A stretch of 64,000 nt of DNA, from assembly GCA_030849805.1 (NCBI GenBank), contig JASANZ010002254.1, positions 50,607-114,606 on the forward strand, written 5' to 3'. Position numbers and translations under genes: made by a program. This document shows positions 29,667 to 40,271 of the stretch, one piece after another; the first letter of the stretch is position 1, and each line of letters begins with the position of its first letter. Source of the stretch: Sergeia podlipaevii (lineage: Eukaryota > Euglenozoa > Kinetoplastea > Trypanosomatida > Trypanosomatidae). Under the pieces are notes generated by a model. It did not search any database, was not told where the DNA came from, and saw only the letters and a list, made by a program, of their open reading frames with translations.

Positions 29667-29980
29667 GCTCCTTGCACCACACAGGCAAAAAAAAAAAAAA
29701 TGGCAACAATATATATATATATATATATATATGCTTTTTAAAAAATAGGTTGAAGGATGTAGTGGAAGCGCGTACACCTTTTTCTTTCCCCCAAAGGGTG
29801 CTACACTAACGAAAGAGAAAGGTAGAGAGAGAGAACAAAAGATGTGTATCGAATAAAATAGCACTTACACTGTAAACAACAACAACAAAACCATACATGA
29901 CAACAGCATATATATAGGCCCTAACATGGTCTCGGATTCACTGCTTTTCCCCTTTTTTTCTTGCGGATAACAATCTATGA
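29667..29980. other. intergenic spacer with (AT)12 and T-tract
   Basis: Contains the T-tract and AG used as the acceptor for the coiled-coil gene and an (AT)12 run at 29709-29732. No gene is seen. Confidence 0.6.
29709..29732. repeat. (AT)12 microsatellite
   Basis: Twelve AT units just upstream of the T-tract acceptor of the coiled-coil gene. Confidence 0.85.
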
Positions 29981-31237
29981 TTAACAGTCAATATCATCAC
30001 TGTCAGATATCTCAATTGCTGCTTGAGCTGAAAAGCCACTCACATTTCCAAAGCAAGAGGGAGAGAGTCGTACTACTTTCAATTGTGGTTGCCCCCCTTT
30101 ACACATCTCGCAATACGACACACCAGATATATTCACAAAAGTGCACTGCGCACATTCCCAACTGCTGTCTTGAACATCGTATAAAGATGCTTGGGACTCG
30201 CTGCGGTCTCTCTTAAGTTGACTCTGCGTCCTCCCCTCAGTAGTGGTGGTGGGTACCGGCGAGGGGCTCCGACTTTGCTCATTCACATCTGTGCATATCA
30301 CGCATGTGCGCGCCGTCGTTGGATTGCAGTATGTACACCGCGCGCACACCCAGTTCCCTTCACCACTGCTAGCTGAGAACTGAGAAGGGGGAGGTTCATC
30401 TGGCAGTGAAGAATCCTCCTCCAATCCTTCATTACCCAAAGTCGTGGGGGTTGCTCGTCCCACCTCAAGCTCAGCACAATATGCATCACTGCCTGCCATT
30501 CGACGCCGGCGGAGCACTGCGTCCGCTAATATCTTGCGAAGTGCCTCCTCAGTGGCGCTGGGAGGGCTCGCACCCTGCGCGTTGCTTGCCGGGAGGCTTC
30601 CCTTGCCATTGCCACCACCAAGTCTATGCCCCACACCCCATCCTATTGTATACGTGGTCGTTGTCAGACTTTCTTCATGTGTGGTAGAGGCGAGGGCGGC
30701 GGTGGTGGTTGGGGTGCCGTTTGGGGCTTTTGCTTTCGCTCGTGTAGAACCCAAGCGCCTCCCGCCACTGGCGCCTGCTCCCATCTGGTGCCGAGGGGCG
30801 TAATACCCTGAAGGTGTGTTGGCAGTCGTAAGAGGAGGATACAACGACTCGCCACGAGCCACCATCTGCGTCTCAAGAGCCTCACACTCCTTGACTAGCC
30901 CGTAGTACACTGTCCAAAAAGCCTTGTTATGCGCTGACACGGCGCAGTGGGCAAACTCATGGAGTGCAGTGCAGAGAACCTCATGGAAAGGAAGAAACTC
31001 TGCTTTGCTACCAGGCACGCGCAACCGCACGCACACCTCACTGCCCTTATTGACATTGAGGCCAAGCAGCTTACCACCACGAGGGTAGAACTCTTTCAGT
31101 GTGTGCACTCTCCAACCATGCTTCGGGAGAATGTGGTTGGCGCGTCGCACAATAAAGTCCATGTACGACTTTGCAATGTCATCACATGCCCACCCTAGTG
31201 TAGTAACCTCAGCAATAGGGGTCAGCTGAGCCAACAT
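29981..31237 (-). CDS. WLM-domain (Wss1/SPRTN-type) metalloprotease with two RanBP2 zinc fingers
   Basis: A 418-residue protein from the first ATG, at 31237. A WLM domain covers about 1-125 with the zinc-protease site ALHEFAHCAVSAHNKAFW: His93, Glu94 and His97, plus third ligand His103. Two RanBP2-type zinc fingers follow (WVCARCTYCN, about 294-318; WECAQCTFVN, about 358-382). The extreme C-terminus (IEISDSDDID) looks like a SUMO-interacting motif. Yeast Wss1, with WLM, Cdc48-binding and SUMO-interacting motifs, degrades DNA-protein crosslinks. The same role in genome maintenance is the best inference here. RanBP2 fingers can bind ubiquitin or RNA. The linker (130-290) is low complexity. Confidence 0.87.
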   Translation of the reverse strand: MLAQLTPIAEVTTLGWACDDIAKSYMDFIVRRANHILPKHGWRVHTLKEFYPRGGKLLGLNVNKGSEVCVRLRVPGSKAEFLPFHEVLCTALHEFAHCAVSAHNKAFWTVYYGLVKECEALETQMVARGESLYPPLTTANTPSGYYAPRHQMGAGASGGRRLGSTRAKAKAPNGTPTTTAALASTTHEESLTTTTYTIGWGVGHRLGGGNGKGSLPASNAQGASPPSATEEALRKILADAVLRRRRMAGSDAYCAELEVGRATPTTLGNEGLEEDSSLPDEPPPSQFSASSGEGNWVCARCTYCNPTTARTCVICTDVNEQSRSPSPVPTTTTEGRTQSQLKRDRSESQASLYDVQDSSWECAQCTFVNISGVSYCEMCKGGQPQLKVVRLSPSCFGNVSGFSAQAAIEISDSDDIDC

Positions 31238-31626
31238 AATCTCTCTCACTTGCTGTTGTTGTTGTTGGGAATTTCAGTACTACAAAAAATAAGAAAAAAA
31301 AGAGAGATATACAAGATAATGTTTTTAAAAGTGCGCACCACAAAACATTTAAAAGAAAGCGTTGATAGTTAACAGCCAGTGCCTTAAAGTAAGAATGAAT
31401 AGAAAAAAAAGGTGGATGTGAAGTGCCCTCACAAAGAGGATAATGTGCAAAAAGAAAGAAGCATACTCCTCTAGAGAGGAAAAAAATCAGCCCTCGTAGG
31501 GTCCTTATTTTTCTTTTTTTCGTACTTTAGCATAGATATTCTGTGACACAACATACCATGATGATGCCCCTCTTGTGGCAACGATGAGGGAGAGAGAAAA
31601 AAAAATTAAAGGACGGGTAATCTCTC
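31238..31626. other. intergenic spacer
   Basis: AT-rich. A TTG/CAA run at about 31252-31267 lies just upstream of the WLM gene start. No gene is seen. Confidence 0.6.
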
Positions 31627-32424
31627 TCATTGATTCAGACGTTCATTTGTGAACTGTGACGCATTCTGTGCATACCACCACTCCATGCCAAGTGGAATGA
31701 CCGTCATGTTACTCACGTAGTCAAAGAACTGATTCGGCGCCGTCACGTATGCTTCTGCGGATGGAAAATTAGCAGGCCACAAGTCGCGCTGTCCCATCGC
31801 TACCGCACTCACCACAAACTCTGGTCCAAGCGCACGCTGAATAATGGTTTTACCTTGCAGATGATCTAACTCGTGCATGAGACAACGGGCACGCATCCCC
31901 TCTAGCACTTCCACCTTTTCATTACCGTACTGGTCCCACCCTGTGCACGTAATGCGCTGCGGCCGCACCACCCATGCTGTTGTTGCCCCACAAGAAATAC
32001 AGTTCTCCCACATGCCATACATCGCTGCCAAAGAGTTGCGGTCATCATAGCCTGGGACTCGTGGGTTCACCCACACCTCGAATTCCTTTTCATTAGGGTT
32101 GTTCTTGATGAGAATTACTGACGCATCCCAGTTATTCTTTGGGGCACTGAACGAGATGCAGCGCAGTTCCGAGGCAAGCGTGTTTAAGTCCAGTAGTTGT
32201 GAAGTAAAAAGAGGGCTTTGCACCTGACCGCTAGTGACAGGCACCACAGGACGAGTAAGAATACGCTTTGGGTAGATGGCCACACGCGCGACAGCGTCCT
32301 TCTCCACATCTAGCTGATGACTAACTTTTTCTTTGACAGTTTGCGAAAATGCCGCATTGCTCTCTGGGTTCGTAGTGCCAGTCAAAACGCGGCGCGTTAC
32401 CGAAAAAAGAGACTTACGAAGCAT
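31627..32424 (-). CDS. PDF: peptide deformylase, divergent (type 3-like), probably mitochondrial
   Basis: A 265-residue protein. The start MLRKSLFSVTRRVL at 32424 gives an Arg/Ser-rich N-terminus like a mitochondrial presequence; the longer open frame upstream reads as leader. The metal site is recognisable: HELDH (His184, Glu185, His188) and Cys142 in ENCIS. Motif 2 is normally EGCLS, and motif 1 (normally GxGLAAPQ) reads SFSAPKNN, so both are degenerate, as described for trypanosome type 3 deformylases. The known role is removal of the formyl group from mitochondrially encoded proteins, needed for respiratory complex assembly. Whether this copy is active cannot be told from sequence. The catalytic Glu is present but the motif 1 Gln appears to be Lys. 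Confidence 0.83.
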   Translation of the reverse strand: MLRKSLFSVTRRVLTGTTNPESNAAFSQTVKEKVSHQLDVEKDAVARVAIYPKRILTRPVVPVTSGQVQSPLFTSQLLDLNTLASELRCISFSAPKNNWDASVILIKNNPNEKEFEVWVNPRVPGYDDRNSLAAMYGMWENCISCGATTAWVVRPQRITCTGWDQYGNEKVEVLEGMRARCLMHELDHLQGKTIIQRALGPEFVVSAVAMGQRDLWPANFPSAEAYVTAPNQFFDYVSNMTVIPLGMEWWYAQNASQFTNERLNQ

Positions 32425-34009
32425 TCTTCTCGCTACACTATAGCAGAAAAACACGCACACAGACTCTACTCTCTCTCTCAATCTGTGTTTATACAGCAGA
32501 AATAAGAAATATGGAGAAAAATGGGGAGAGAAAAAAGAGAAAATATTGATAATATCATGAAGACAAATCAAAAAGATAATACTAGGAACTTCATGCGTTG
32601 AGAAAACTAACTCGCATAACAAAGTAGAGCTATAAATGAAGCAAAAACAGGCCATGATAAACAAACAGAAGTGAGGCCTATCTGCTGGTATCATGTACAC
32701 ATAAGTTTCTCTCTCTATATATTTTTTGTTTGATAACCTATACACGTCAGTGCCCTTTCATTCAGAGAAAGTATGTAATAGATAGATAGGTAAGCACCTT
32801 TCACGAGTGAACGCAGACAATTTCGATACACCAAACCTCGCAAAACTGGCAAAGAAAAAAAAGAGTCAACCGCAGCTACAGCACACATTTTTTTTTCCAA
32901 ATCTCCCTCTCCGCCTAGGGCTCACTAACTTCTCAGAAGCAGCTTAAAGAAAATACCTCGGGCAATATAAATCGTTTGTACATGGATGGATGCCATCCTG
33001 CGCATCGCCGCCTCACATGGAATAAACCGTGAGCATAACCAAAAAAGCACCATCAACGCACACATACATATTTACATGTGACCGTAAATAGCTCCTTTTC
33101 TAAAAAGAATTACGTTGACGATTTCCCTTCTTCTTTCTTCTAATCAAAGAACAACAACAAAAAGCACATAGCAGATATAAAGTATAATCAAAACAATGTG
33201 GTTGATATAGTTTCAGGAGAAGTAACAAGTAAGAAAAACGTGTGTATGGCGCACAGAGAAGCAACGAACGAGAGAAGGACAGATGAAGAGACTTGAGATG
33301 ACCTCTCAAAAAAAAAAAAAAATATAACAATGATTGCAACAGATGACAGTCTATACTGCGAGAAATTGGAAAAGAGGAAAAACAAGAAGAATTTAAAAAA
33401 AATATGGAGAGAAAAGCAGACACAACAATCAAAACAAACAAGCAAAAAACAACAACGCCCAAAACCACTTACAAAATAAGAAAGAAAATAAATGAATACA
33501 TAGATGCAGTACATTTCTAGAAGCGGCACTCATCAGTAAATAAATTATTGAGGAAATTCACACTAAGGAATATATATAACCATCATTGCTTCCCATCTCC
33601 GGGAGAAGTTATAATACTCTTCCAGCTCTCTTTTATAACGAAAATAATAATAAGAAAATACCAAGTGGAACAAAATTAGAATTGTAAGTAGCAGCGCCAG
33701 TCAACATGTAGGCGTAGTGCAAAATGATAAAGAAATCCAAAGCATACGCACCCCTCACACACCCCACACACATGCATACATCCAGTAACGGTGCTTCATT
33801 TCAAAAAAGAAAAAAAAAACATTGTCAATCATAGAATGCACTATCACATGCTTCCCTCCAGTTTTTATTACTTTTTCTCTCCTTCTCTTTTATTCCCAAA
33901 AACAGCAAGACGTCAAAGAAGCGTCACCTAAACTAGATTGATTAAAAAAAAATTCGTCACATCCCATAAAAAAACAATTCTCATTTGCATAAAATACCAG
34001 AGAAGAGAG
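32425..34009. other. long intergenic spacer
   Basis: AT-rich, with A-tracts (33308-33321) and many short repeats. One less AT-rich patch (32925-33053) carries a 42-codon minus-strand frame that I do not recognise. No supported gene. Confidence 0.5.
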
Positions 34010-35773
34010 CTAAGGTGTAGACTTCATCCAACCCAGCACTGTAGCTTCCGCCAGGATAGGATCTCTGCGCAGCTCCTTAAACGCCGGGAGGTCACAGAGC
34101 TCTAGTGCAGATGCCGGAGAGGCTCCTTCCCTGTTTACTAGACACTTAGAGCACACCTCAAGCAGCGGTTGCGCTGCTTCAGCAAAATCACCCGATGGAT
34201 CTTGACGATGAAGAAGAGCCAAGGCATGCGCCTCAATGTTCGAGGACCAGTCAAGGACATTCACATCAGGAAGAGCGGCGCACCAAGCCTGAAGCAGTGG
34301 ACCCTCACCAAAATCGTCCATAACACGTTCGCTAGAGAATAATGGATCGACACCGGTAAGGAGGTTCAGAATGACAAGGCCGAACGACCACGTGTCTGAG
34401 CTGGTAGAAAACAGTCCGTGCGGAGAACGACGCCCATAAGGGGGGAGTCGCTTCTGCGGGACATGTATTCCACCCACTATTGGGAGGTGCTCAACAAGCT
34501 CAAAGTCACATAAGGCAACCACTCCAGTGTCAGAGAGGAGGATGTTGTCGAGATGAATATCATTGTGAGTGTATCCAGAGCAAGCTCTGTCATTCACCAG
34601 ATGAGGCAGGTGATGATTCAGCACTACTATCGCTTGCAGCAGTTGAAAGCTGATCGCCGTGATCACCTGCAGTCCTTCCACTGGCGCGTAGCACTGCCGC
34701 TTCAGCATGGAGGAAGAATCATTTTCTTCTTCTCCTTGATAGAGCGTAGTTTTCAACTCCACCATACGACTACGAGCAAGCATGTACTGCTTTAAGCTAC
34801 ATTTGAATAATGGCATGAGAAGGCCGCAATCACAATCATGCTGAGTGGTGACCGCATTAGGAATCAGCAAATGCTGTATACCGTAGCAAAGCCTCTCGTC
34901 TGCTAGATGAGACGCTGGCGGAGTTAATGCACGGAACATTTGCAGTATAGCAGCACTGTCATCCGGTTCGTCGTCACCTTTTGTGCAGCGCAAACTCTTC
35001 GACCATTTGAGAGCCGTTTGAATAAACGAAAGTTCATTCTCAGGAACGACCTTCTGTGGGTACACCTTGTGTGCTTCCTGCGCTATCACACCACTACTAC
35101 GGCGTCTCATTGTGCAATACACCAACGAGCCTCGATCTCCACCTTGCCCAATCACCTTGGTGGTATTGGTCAAGTCCGCGACGTCGACGCGTGGAATGAC
35201 ACACACCTCAGTCGATTCCTCTTGAAGGGGGGACAAGACGCTCAAGCTATACAAGTGAGTTGCGTCTTGCGCAGTGCTGGCGCTAGGTTGTATGCCCTTC
35301 AGCATTCTGTTGTGGCTGCTTTCAGCTGAATACTCCATGGCGGTGCTGGATACCGCAGTCGCTGAAGATGCAGCGTGTTGATGCTTCTGCTGTAACAAGA
35401 TCTGCGGTTCATGTGGCGCACCAAATAGCGTCCTTGCGGTCGAGTGAGACGCGCCGGAACTGTAGGTTGAGACGGTTGCTACTGCTGCTACCGCTTTCCT
35501 ATTGCTGTTATTGATGTGATGCGCAATCGTCGGTGGTGTTGCCGACGGCGCCACATCGTCCTCATCGTCCTCAATGAAGGGTTCCCTTCCATAGTGAATC
35601 ACCTCTGCAGAGGCATATTGTGGTATTTCAGCGTAAGAGTAGTACGAGTGAGGCGATACTCCCTCGGATCTGTCATTCAGGGGAGAGTCGTGCGCATCGT
35701 CAGCAAAATAAATATGTGATTCATTCACAAGCTTCTCGCATCTGTTTGTGTTCTCATTCATAACCACCGACAT
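34010..35773 (-). CDS. divergent protein kinase (DFG changed to DFE)
   Basis: A 587-residue protein. The start at 35773 is the first ATG of the frame. Residues 1-220 are Ser/Ala/His-rich low complexity. A kinase domain follows from about 225. A glycine-rich loop is suggested by VIGQGGDRGSLVYC, and the VAIK lysine is probably in EAHKVYP. The catalytic loop is HNDIHLDN (Asp405, Asn410), the magnesium motif is DFE (Asp423-Glu425) in place of DFG, and the subdomain IX region is DTWSFGLVILNLLTG. The catalytic Asp, Asn and magnesium Asp are kept, so residual activity is possible. The HRD arginine is Asn, so activation-loop control would be unusual. I cannot assign it to a named kinase group. Confidence 0.8.
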   Translation of the reverse strand: MSVVMNENTNRCEKLVNESHIYFADDAHDSPLNDRSEGVSPHSYYSYAEIPQYASAEVIHYGREPFIEDDEDDVAPSATPPTIAHHINNSNRKAVAAVATVSTYSSGASHSTARTLFGAPHEPQILLQQKHQHAASSATAVSSTAMEYSAESSHNRMLKGIQPSASTAQDATHLYSLSVLSPLQEESTEVCVIPRVDVADLTNTTKVIGQGGDRGSLVYCTMRRRSSGVIAQEAHKVYPQKVVPENELSFIQTALKWSKSLRCTKGDDEPDDSAAILQMFRALTPPASHLADERLCYGIQHLLIPNAVTTQHDCDCGLLMPLFKCSLKQYMLARSRMVELKTTLYQGEEENDSSSMLKRQCYAPVEGLQVITAISFQLLQAIVVLNHHLPHLVNDRACSGYTHNDIHLDNILLSDTGVVALCDFELVEHLPIVGGIHVPQKRLPPYGRRSPHGLFSTSSDTWSFGLVILNLLTGVDPLFSSERVMDDFGEGPLLQAWCAALPDVNVLDWSSNIEAHALALLHRQDPSGDFAEAAQPLLEVCSKCLVNREGASPASALELCDLPAFKELRRDPILAEATVLGWMKSTP

Positions 35774-37201
35774 ACCAGTGGAGAAAAGAGAAAATGTCAA
35801 TGAAAGTGATAACAATACTAATGTATATATATATATATATATACACAGAGGGGGGACAACAGTAACACCAATTTCTTCTGTCTTTTCAGGTTTTTTTTTG
35901 TGACGGATCACTTATAAAAGATCCACTGCCAAAATGCGAAAAAAAAAGTATCAAGCAACAACGACAACAACAAGAAGGAAATGCTACTATTTTCTTTAAA
36001 AATAAAATAAAATAAAACGAGATATCTAGAGTTCAACTGAACACACACAAAAAAAGAGAGAGAAAAAATGCTCTTTTTATCTAATGAACCTCCACCTCAA
36101 TTGATTTATAGCTAACCTTCTTGTTTGCTTCTTCCTTTACTTTTCTTTTTTTCCTCTCAGACCGCTGAGGAGTGACAGAGGTTTTCTGCGTGTGTGTGTG
36201 TGTGTGTTTTGTGTGAATGACGCCACTACTGCGCCAAAAAAAAAAAGAAGAGGAAAAAATGAACTCGATGTGCCTTTTTTCCCCTTTTTGTATCCCTTTC
36301 TTTCCTTTTCTTTATGCCAATAAAAAGGCACAAATTAGAGAAGAAAAAAAAAAACTATTTGCTTTTTGTTAATATATATTGTTTTACACGATGAATGCCC
36401 AAAATTGGTATACAGTTTTATATTCAATATACTACCGCCAATAATGTCTCTCCTTATATTTTCCCTTGTCGATTTTCAATTCTTTTCCGTCCTCTTCTAT
36501 TCTATATATAAATAAGGTGTTGCCAGAAGAAGCACGCTGCCTTACTTTTCCTCTTTTTTTTTCGAGATGATAGCAATATATACGCTGCGTTGACTACCTC
36601 CCAACGTTCGCTAATACCACTCGTTATATCCCTTATCTAGGGAAGGAGAGAAATATTATATATATATGCAAGGAAGAACAAATCCAAAAAGTACCTTCCA
36701 GTCTATATGCAGTAAAAGGTACCTTCGGAAAAAAAACAAGAAAAAACACCAGGAGAAACTATTGATTGTAAGAAAAGAAAGACACAAGCACAAATAGATG
36801 TGAAGAGAAAGAAAAAAAAGGAAAACAGTAGTAAGATAGAAAATTAATACCAAAAGTGCACCAATTCAAGAGCATACGCGCAAATAGAAGCAAAGGCGGA
36901 GTTCAGTAAATCCACCGTATAAATATGCGTTCTGCTTCTTACCATATTTGTGTGTGTGTGTGTGTGTGTGTTGGTGTGTGTGCTATCCCTTTTATAGAAT
37001 TGTAGAAAAGCAGAAAATATTAACATACATTTCCAGTACGTCACAGCATCCGAAGCTTTTTTATTCCGCCCTCTTTACTGGGAAAGAGAGGATGTGTTAC
37101 CAAACTTTAGGATACGTCTGTTGTTACTAACAATGTTAAACAAATAATTGTGATAGTTATATCAAGTCCGCCTCCTTCAATTGTTTTTATATGACAACGT
37201 A
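35774..37201. other. long intergenic spacer
   Basis: AT-rich, with an (AT)n run at about 35824-35842, (GT)n runs at about 36190-36206 and 36950-36970, and several T-tracts. No gene is seen. Confidence 0.55.
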
Positions 37202-37486
37202 CTAACCATAGCGCTCAATCAGCGAATTCTTCCGCGATGACTCGGGCCTTCCATCCACAGTGGAAAAGCGACGGCCCGGAACCTCCTTCATCGCTTCCAC
37301 AGCCCTATTATTCTTTTCAAAACTACGGCGCAGCTGCAGCTCCTTCTGGTTCGCCACGTAGATGGAACGCCAAGCGATACCAACCACAGCGACAATAATG
37401 GCTCCAACGAGAATGCGCTTTATTGTGCTGCTCGCAATGCTATTCCTTCGATCACAAGAGGACTCTTTGCTGTCTTCGGCGGACAT
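37202..37486 (-). CDS. 94-residue single-pass membrane protein, unknown function
   Basis: It starts at an ATG and has balanced codon use unlike the AT-rich spacers on both sides, which supports it as a real gene. A polar N-terminus of about 22 residues precedes one hydrophobic segment (RILVGAIIVAVVGIAWRSIY, about 24-43), and a basic, Ser/Arg-rich tail follows. There is no signal-peptide cleavage pattern, so a tail-exposed single-pass protein of a mitochondrial or endomembrane compartment is possible. I recognise no family. Confidence 0.65.
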   Translation of the reverse strand: MSAEDSKESSCDRRNSIASSTIKRILVGAIIVAVVGIAWRSIYVANQKELQLRRSFEKNNRAVEAMKEVPGRRFSTVDGRPESSRKNSLIERYG

Positions 37487-38048
37487 CAGATGCTTTAAAT
37501 GAATAAGTCAGTCTCTTACTCTCTATCTCTTTCTATATGTATATATATAGTTGCTAGGCGCGGCTTATGATTTGTTTAAATAATAAAAAAAATGTAAGTA
37601 AGTCACAATAATAGTAACACGAGTGGTTCACACAAACATTTATTGAAAAAAGAATAAATAGGAAGAGAGAAAATGAAAAAAGTGTAAAAAAAACAATTTT
37701 ATTTTTACACATGTTATAGACACAAGTAAATCAAAAGAAAAAGGTGTCTACGCTAGCGATGCTCCACCACCGTTGAACGACGCTTTTGGAAATCATGGCA
37801 CGGCTTTTTGAAATCCTATTCTTACTGTTCAACTATGTTTAGAAAGAAAAAACAGAAGTACATTTCTTGCTTGTTGTTAAATTCGGCCAGACAAAACCTT
37901 TATCTCATGTCTCACAGAAACGTACTGCTACTCAGCGTAGTATGACTACGCACATCTGCTACCTTGGCGAAATACACTCCTACAACGCACAAACACAAAC
38001 AAATTAAATTGCGTGTGTGTGTGTGTGTGTGTGTGTTCATTCCCGACT
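37487..38048. other. intergenic spacer with (GT)12
   Basis: AT-rich. An (GT)12 repeat at 38013-38036 lies almost at the stop codon of the RPB7 gene. No gene is seen. Confidence 0.6.
38013..38036. repeat. (GT)12 microsatellite
   Basis: Twelve GT units immediately 3' of the RPB7 stop codon. Confidence 0.85.
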
Positions 38049-38636
38049 TCAAATAGGCCCAAGGAAAGCGCCCTCCATCTCGCCCAAAGCTATTGCACCA
38101 TGCGCCTGTGGGGTTTCAGCAAACACACGCACGCGCACAATGTCGTTCATCTTGACACTACGAGATCCATCCTTGCTTGTCCACACGCCAGCTGCGCCGT
38201 CCTCCTCATACGCCCAGTCTCCACTACTCGGATCCACTGACATTCTACTGTGGCTAACAAATATCTTGCCAAGGCCATACACATCGCCATACCAGCCGTC
38301 GCGACTTACGCGGTCCACAACGACATCCACCACCTCTCCGCAGTGCAGCTTCATCACAAGGGCATCGTACGTAAGCATAAAGGAAACATTACCGTCATCA
38401 AGTACCTTGCCCTGCAGGGCTTCAGCGCGTAGAATATCCAGCACGGCAATGACCACTGCCGAGGACTTGCTAGCTGCCTTGTACTCTGCAACCATACTCG
38501 CCACACTATCTTGGAGCGGCATCGGCTTACTTTCTACGGCATCACGTAGGTACTGAAGAAGCTTGCGGTGCAGCACGCGGTCAAGGTCCCTGGGTGGGAC
38601 AGTGATGATGCGCTGAAGGGTCACCTTATAAAACAT
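38049..38636 (-). CDS. RPB7: RNA polymerase II subunit RPB7
   Basis: A 195-residue protein beginning MFYKVTLQRIITVPP, which matches the RPB7 opening (MFY followed by a beta strand and an HPxxFG-like position). The N-terminal RNP-like domain (about 1-90) contains VVIAVLDILRAEALQGKVL and the S1 domain begins at HCGEVVDVVVDRVSRDGW, parallel to the FKGEVVDAVV region of human RPB7. The end (AIALGEMEGAFLGPI) matches the terminal AIGSLMDDYLG pattern. Length fits (human 172) with small insertions. In the known enzyme RPB7 pairs with RPB4 as the stalk that contacts nascent RNA. RPC25 and RPA43 are paralogous alternatives, but the C-terminus favours RPB7. Confidence 0.88.
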   Translation of the reverse strand: MFYKVTLQRIITVPPRDLDRVLHRKLLQYLRDAVESKPMPLQDSVASMVAEYKAASKSSAVVIAVLDILRAEALQGKVLDDGNVSFMLTYDALVMKLHCGEVVDVVVDRVSRDGWYGDVYGLGKIFVSHSRMSVDPSSGDWAYEEDGAAGVWTSKDGSRSVKMNDIVRVRVFAETPQAHGAIALGEMEGAFLGPI

Positions 38637-40271
38637 TGAAGAAAAACGAGCTACTGTGCTTTATATCTTTTCGTCTTTTTCCCCTCTTCTAGATGTGGCA
38701 ACAGTATAGGCAGCACTCACCAACTACCCTGCAGCACTTTAAGAATGAGTAAATAGTACCCCGAATGGTTAAGGAGGCAAGACTGACCTTCTAAACGCAA
38801 GCAAACAACTGCTAGAACTACTGACAAACCAGCAAAAGAGAGCAAGGCAAAACATGAAGAGGGAGAAAAACAGAAAATCTATGGAAACCAATAGTAGACA
38901 ATAAACAGATACCTAAGCATCCCTATTTCTATACCTGGTAACAATGAAAGTGTACCTCTACAATATATTTCCACCAGTTCATTATTTCTGTCTGTTTGTT
39001 TTATAGGTCACACCTATTGCTTCTCTTCTAAATTAGGTACGGCAAAGAGGCAAAAAGAAAGGAATAAAATTCTGAGCGCGATCCACGTACTGTACAACTG
39101 CCTTCATTCATATATGGATATATTAGGAGGAAATGCAAAGGGGGCGGAGCTGATGGCAGGTTTATTTTTCGCTTTTCTTTTGCCGTGAGTGTGCTGCTAC
39201 GCATGGGAAGTGTGTGACTACTAAGTTATGCAAAATGCAGCGCACACACACACACACACGCACACACAGAAAAAAAAAAGACAACTCAAATCAGACATAA
39301 AGGTAAAAAGGAAAGAGAAAAAAGCACTGAGAAAAGGCATGTTTTTGGAATTTTTTTTTGTATAGAGCAAAAAAAAAACAAAAAAAAGAGTGACATACAA
39401 TGACGTAGCACATCGTTAGCTGCGCAAGAGGGAACATGTTTTCCTATAAAAAAGCAAAAGCAAAAGACACAACTTATACGCAGGCCTTCTATGAGAAACA
39501 AGATAAAGAAACCAAATATGCAAAACTGAAAACAAAAAAAAAGAGAGACATGTATACAAGAAAGAAAAAATAGTTTGATACCGCAAAACGCAATGTACGC
39601 AGTAGGGGCGTGCCCACCACGGAGAAGTTAAAGATTCAAATCAAGAACAACAAAATAAAAAGTAAAAAGTAACACACGCAATATAAAAATAAAACAGAAT
39701 CATACCACAAGTAAAGAAAATGAGAATGTAGCACTCGTAGACCATATTCAAATAAAGCAAAAAGTTTAGATCGTCCAAGCATCAGTGAATATATAGATTA
39801 ATATTAGATATGCATGTGTCCCTCTCGGTCGTAGCAATCATCGCTCCCCAAAATCAGTCAAGCTGACCTGTGTGAATCTTCACCTTCTACGCCAGTTTTT
39901 GCTTCTCAGTTCGTAACAACAACAAAAAAAAATGTCCTTTATTCTAAAATAAGTTTTCTTTTCCAAATGAAGAAAAGATTCTTTTCTCATTTCTTTTTGA
40001 GCTACGCTGTCTTTTTGTTTTCTTACTCCTCCTCCTACTCAAGATCCCATACTTCTTCTCCTATTTTTGATAAGAGATTCTTCTGTACAACACAAATTTG
40101 TCTGTGTGTATACATGAATTTTCTGCTGTATGTAACTCTCTCAACTAGCCCGAATAAAAAATGCTACTATACTCATTCGTCATACTAATCATAATAAATT
40201 GCAATATGAGTCATTCATGTTACTAGTCTTTCTTTTTCGCGAGTGTATGCATGAGAAAGCGATCCATTGAC
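38637..40271. other. long intergenic spacer
   Basis: AT-rich, with CA runs near 39244-39267 and many A-tracts. A short stretch (about 38762-38800) superficially resembles a tRNA A box but has no matching B box or cloverleaf. No gene is seen. Confidence 0.55.

Noticed and set aside
32425..32745. 107 extra in-frame codons upstream of the deformylase start
   Set aside because: AT-rich, low-complexity translation without deformylase similarity; the internal Met gives a good targeting sequence.
38762..38830. tRNA-like A box (CCGAATGGTTAAGG)
   Set aside because: No B box, T arm or acceptor pairing could be built from the following bases.
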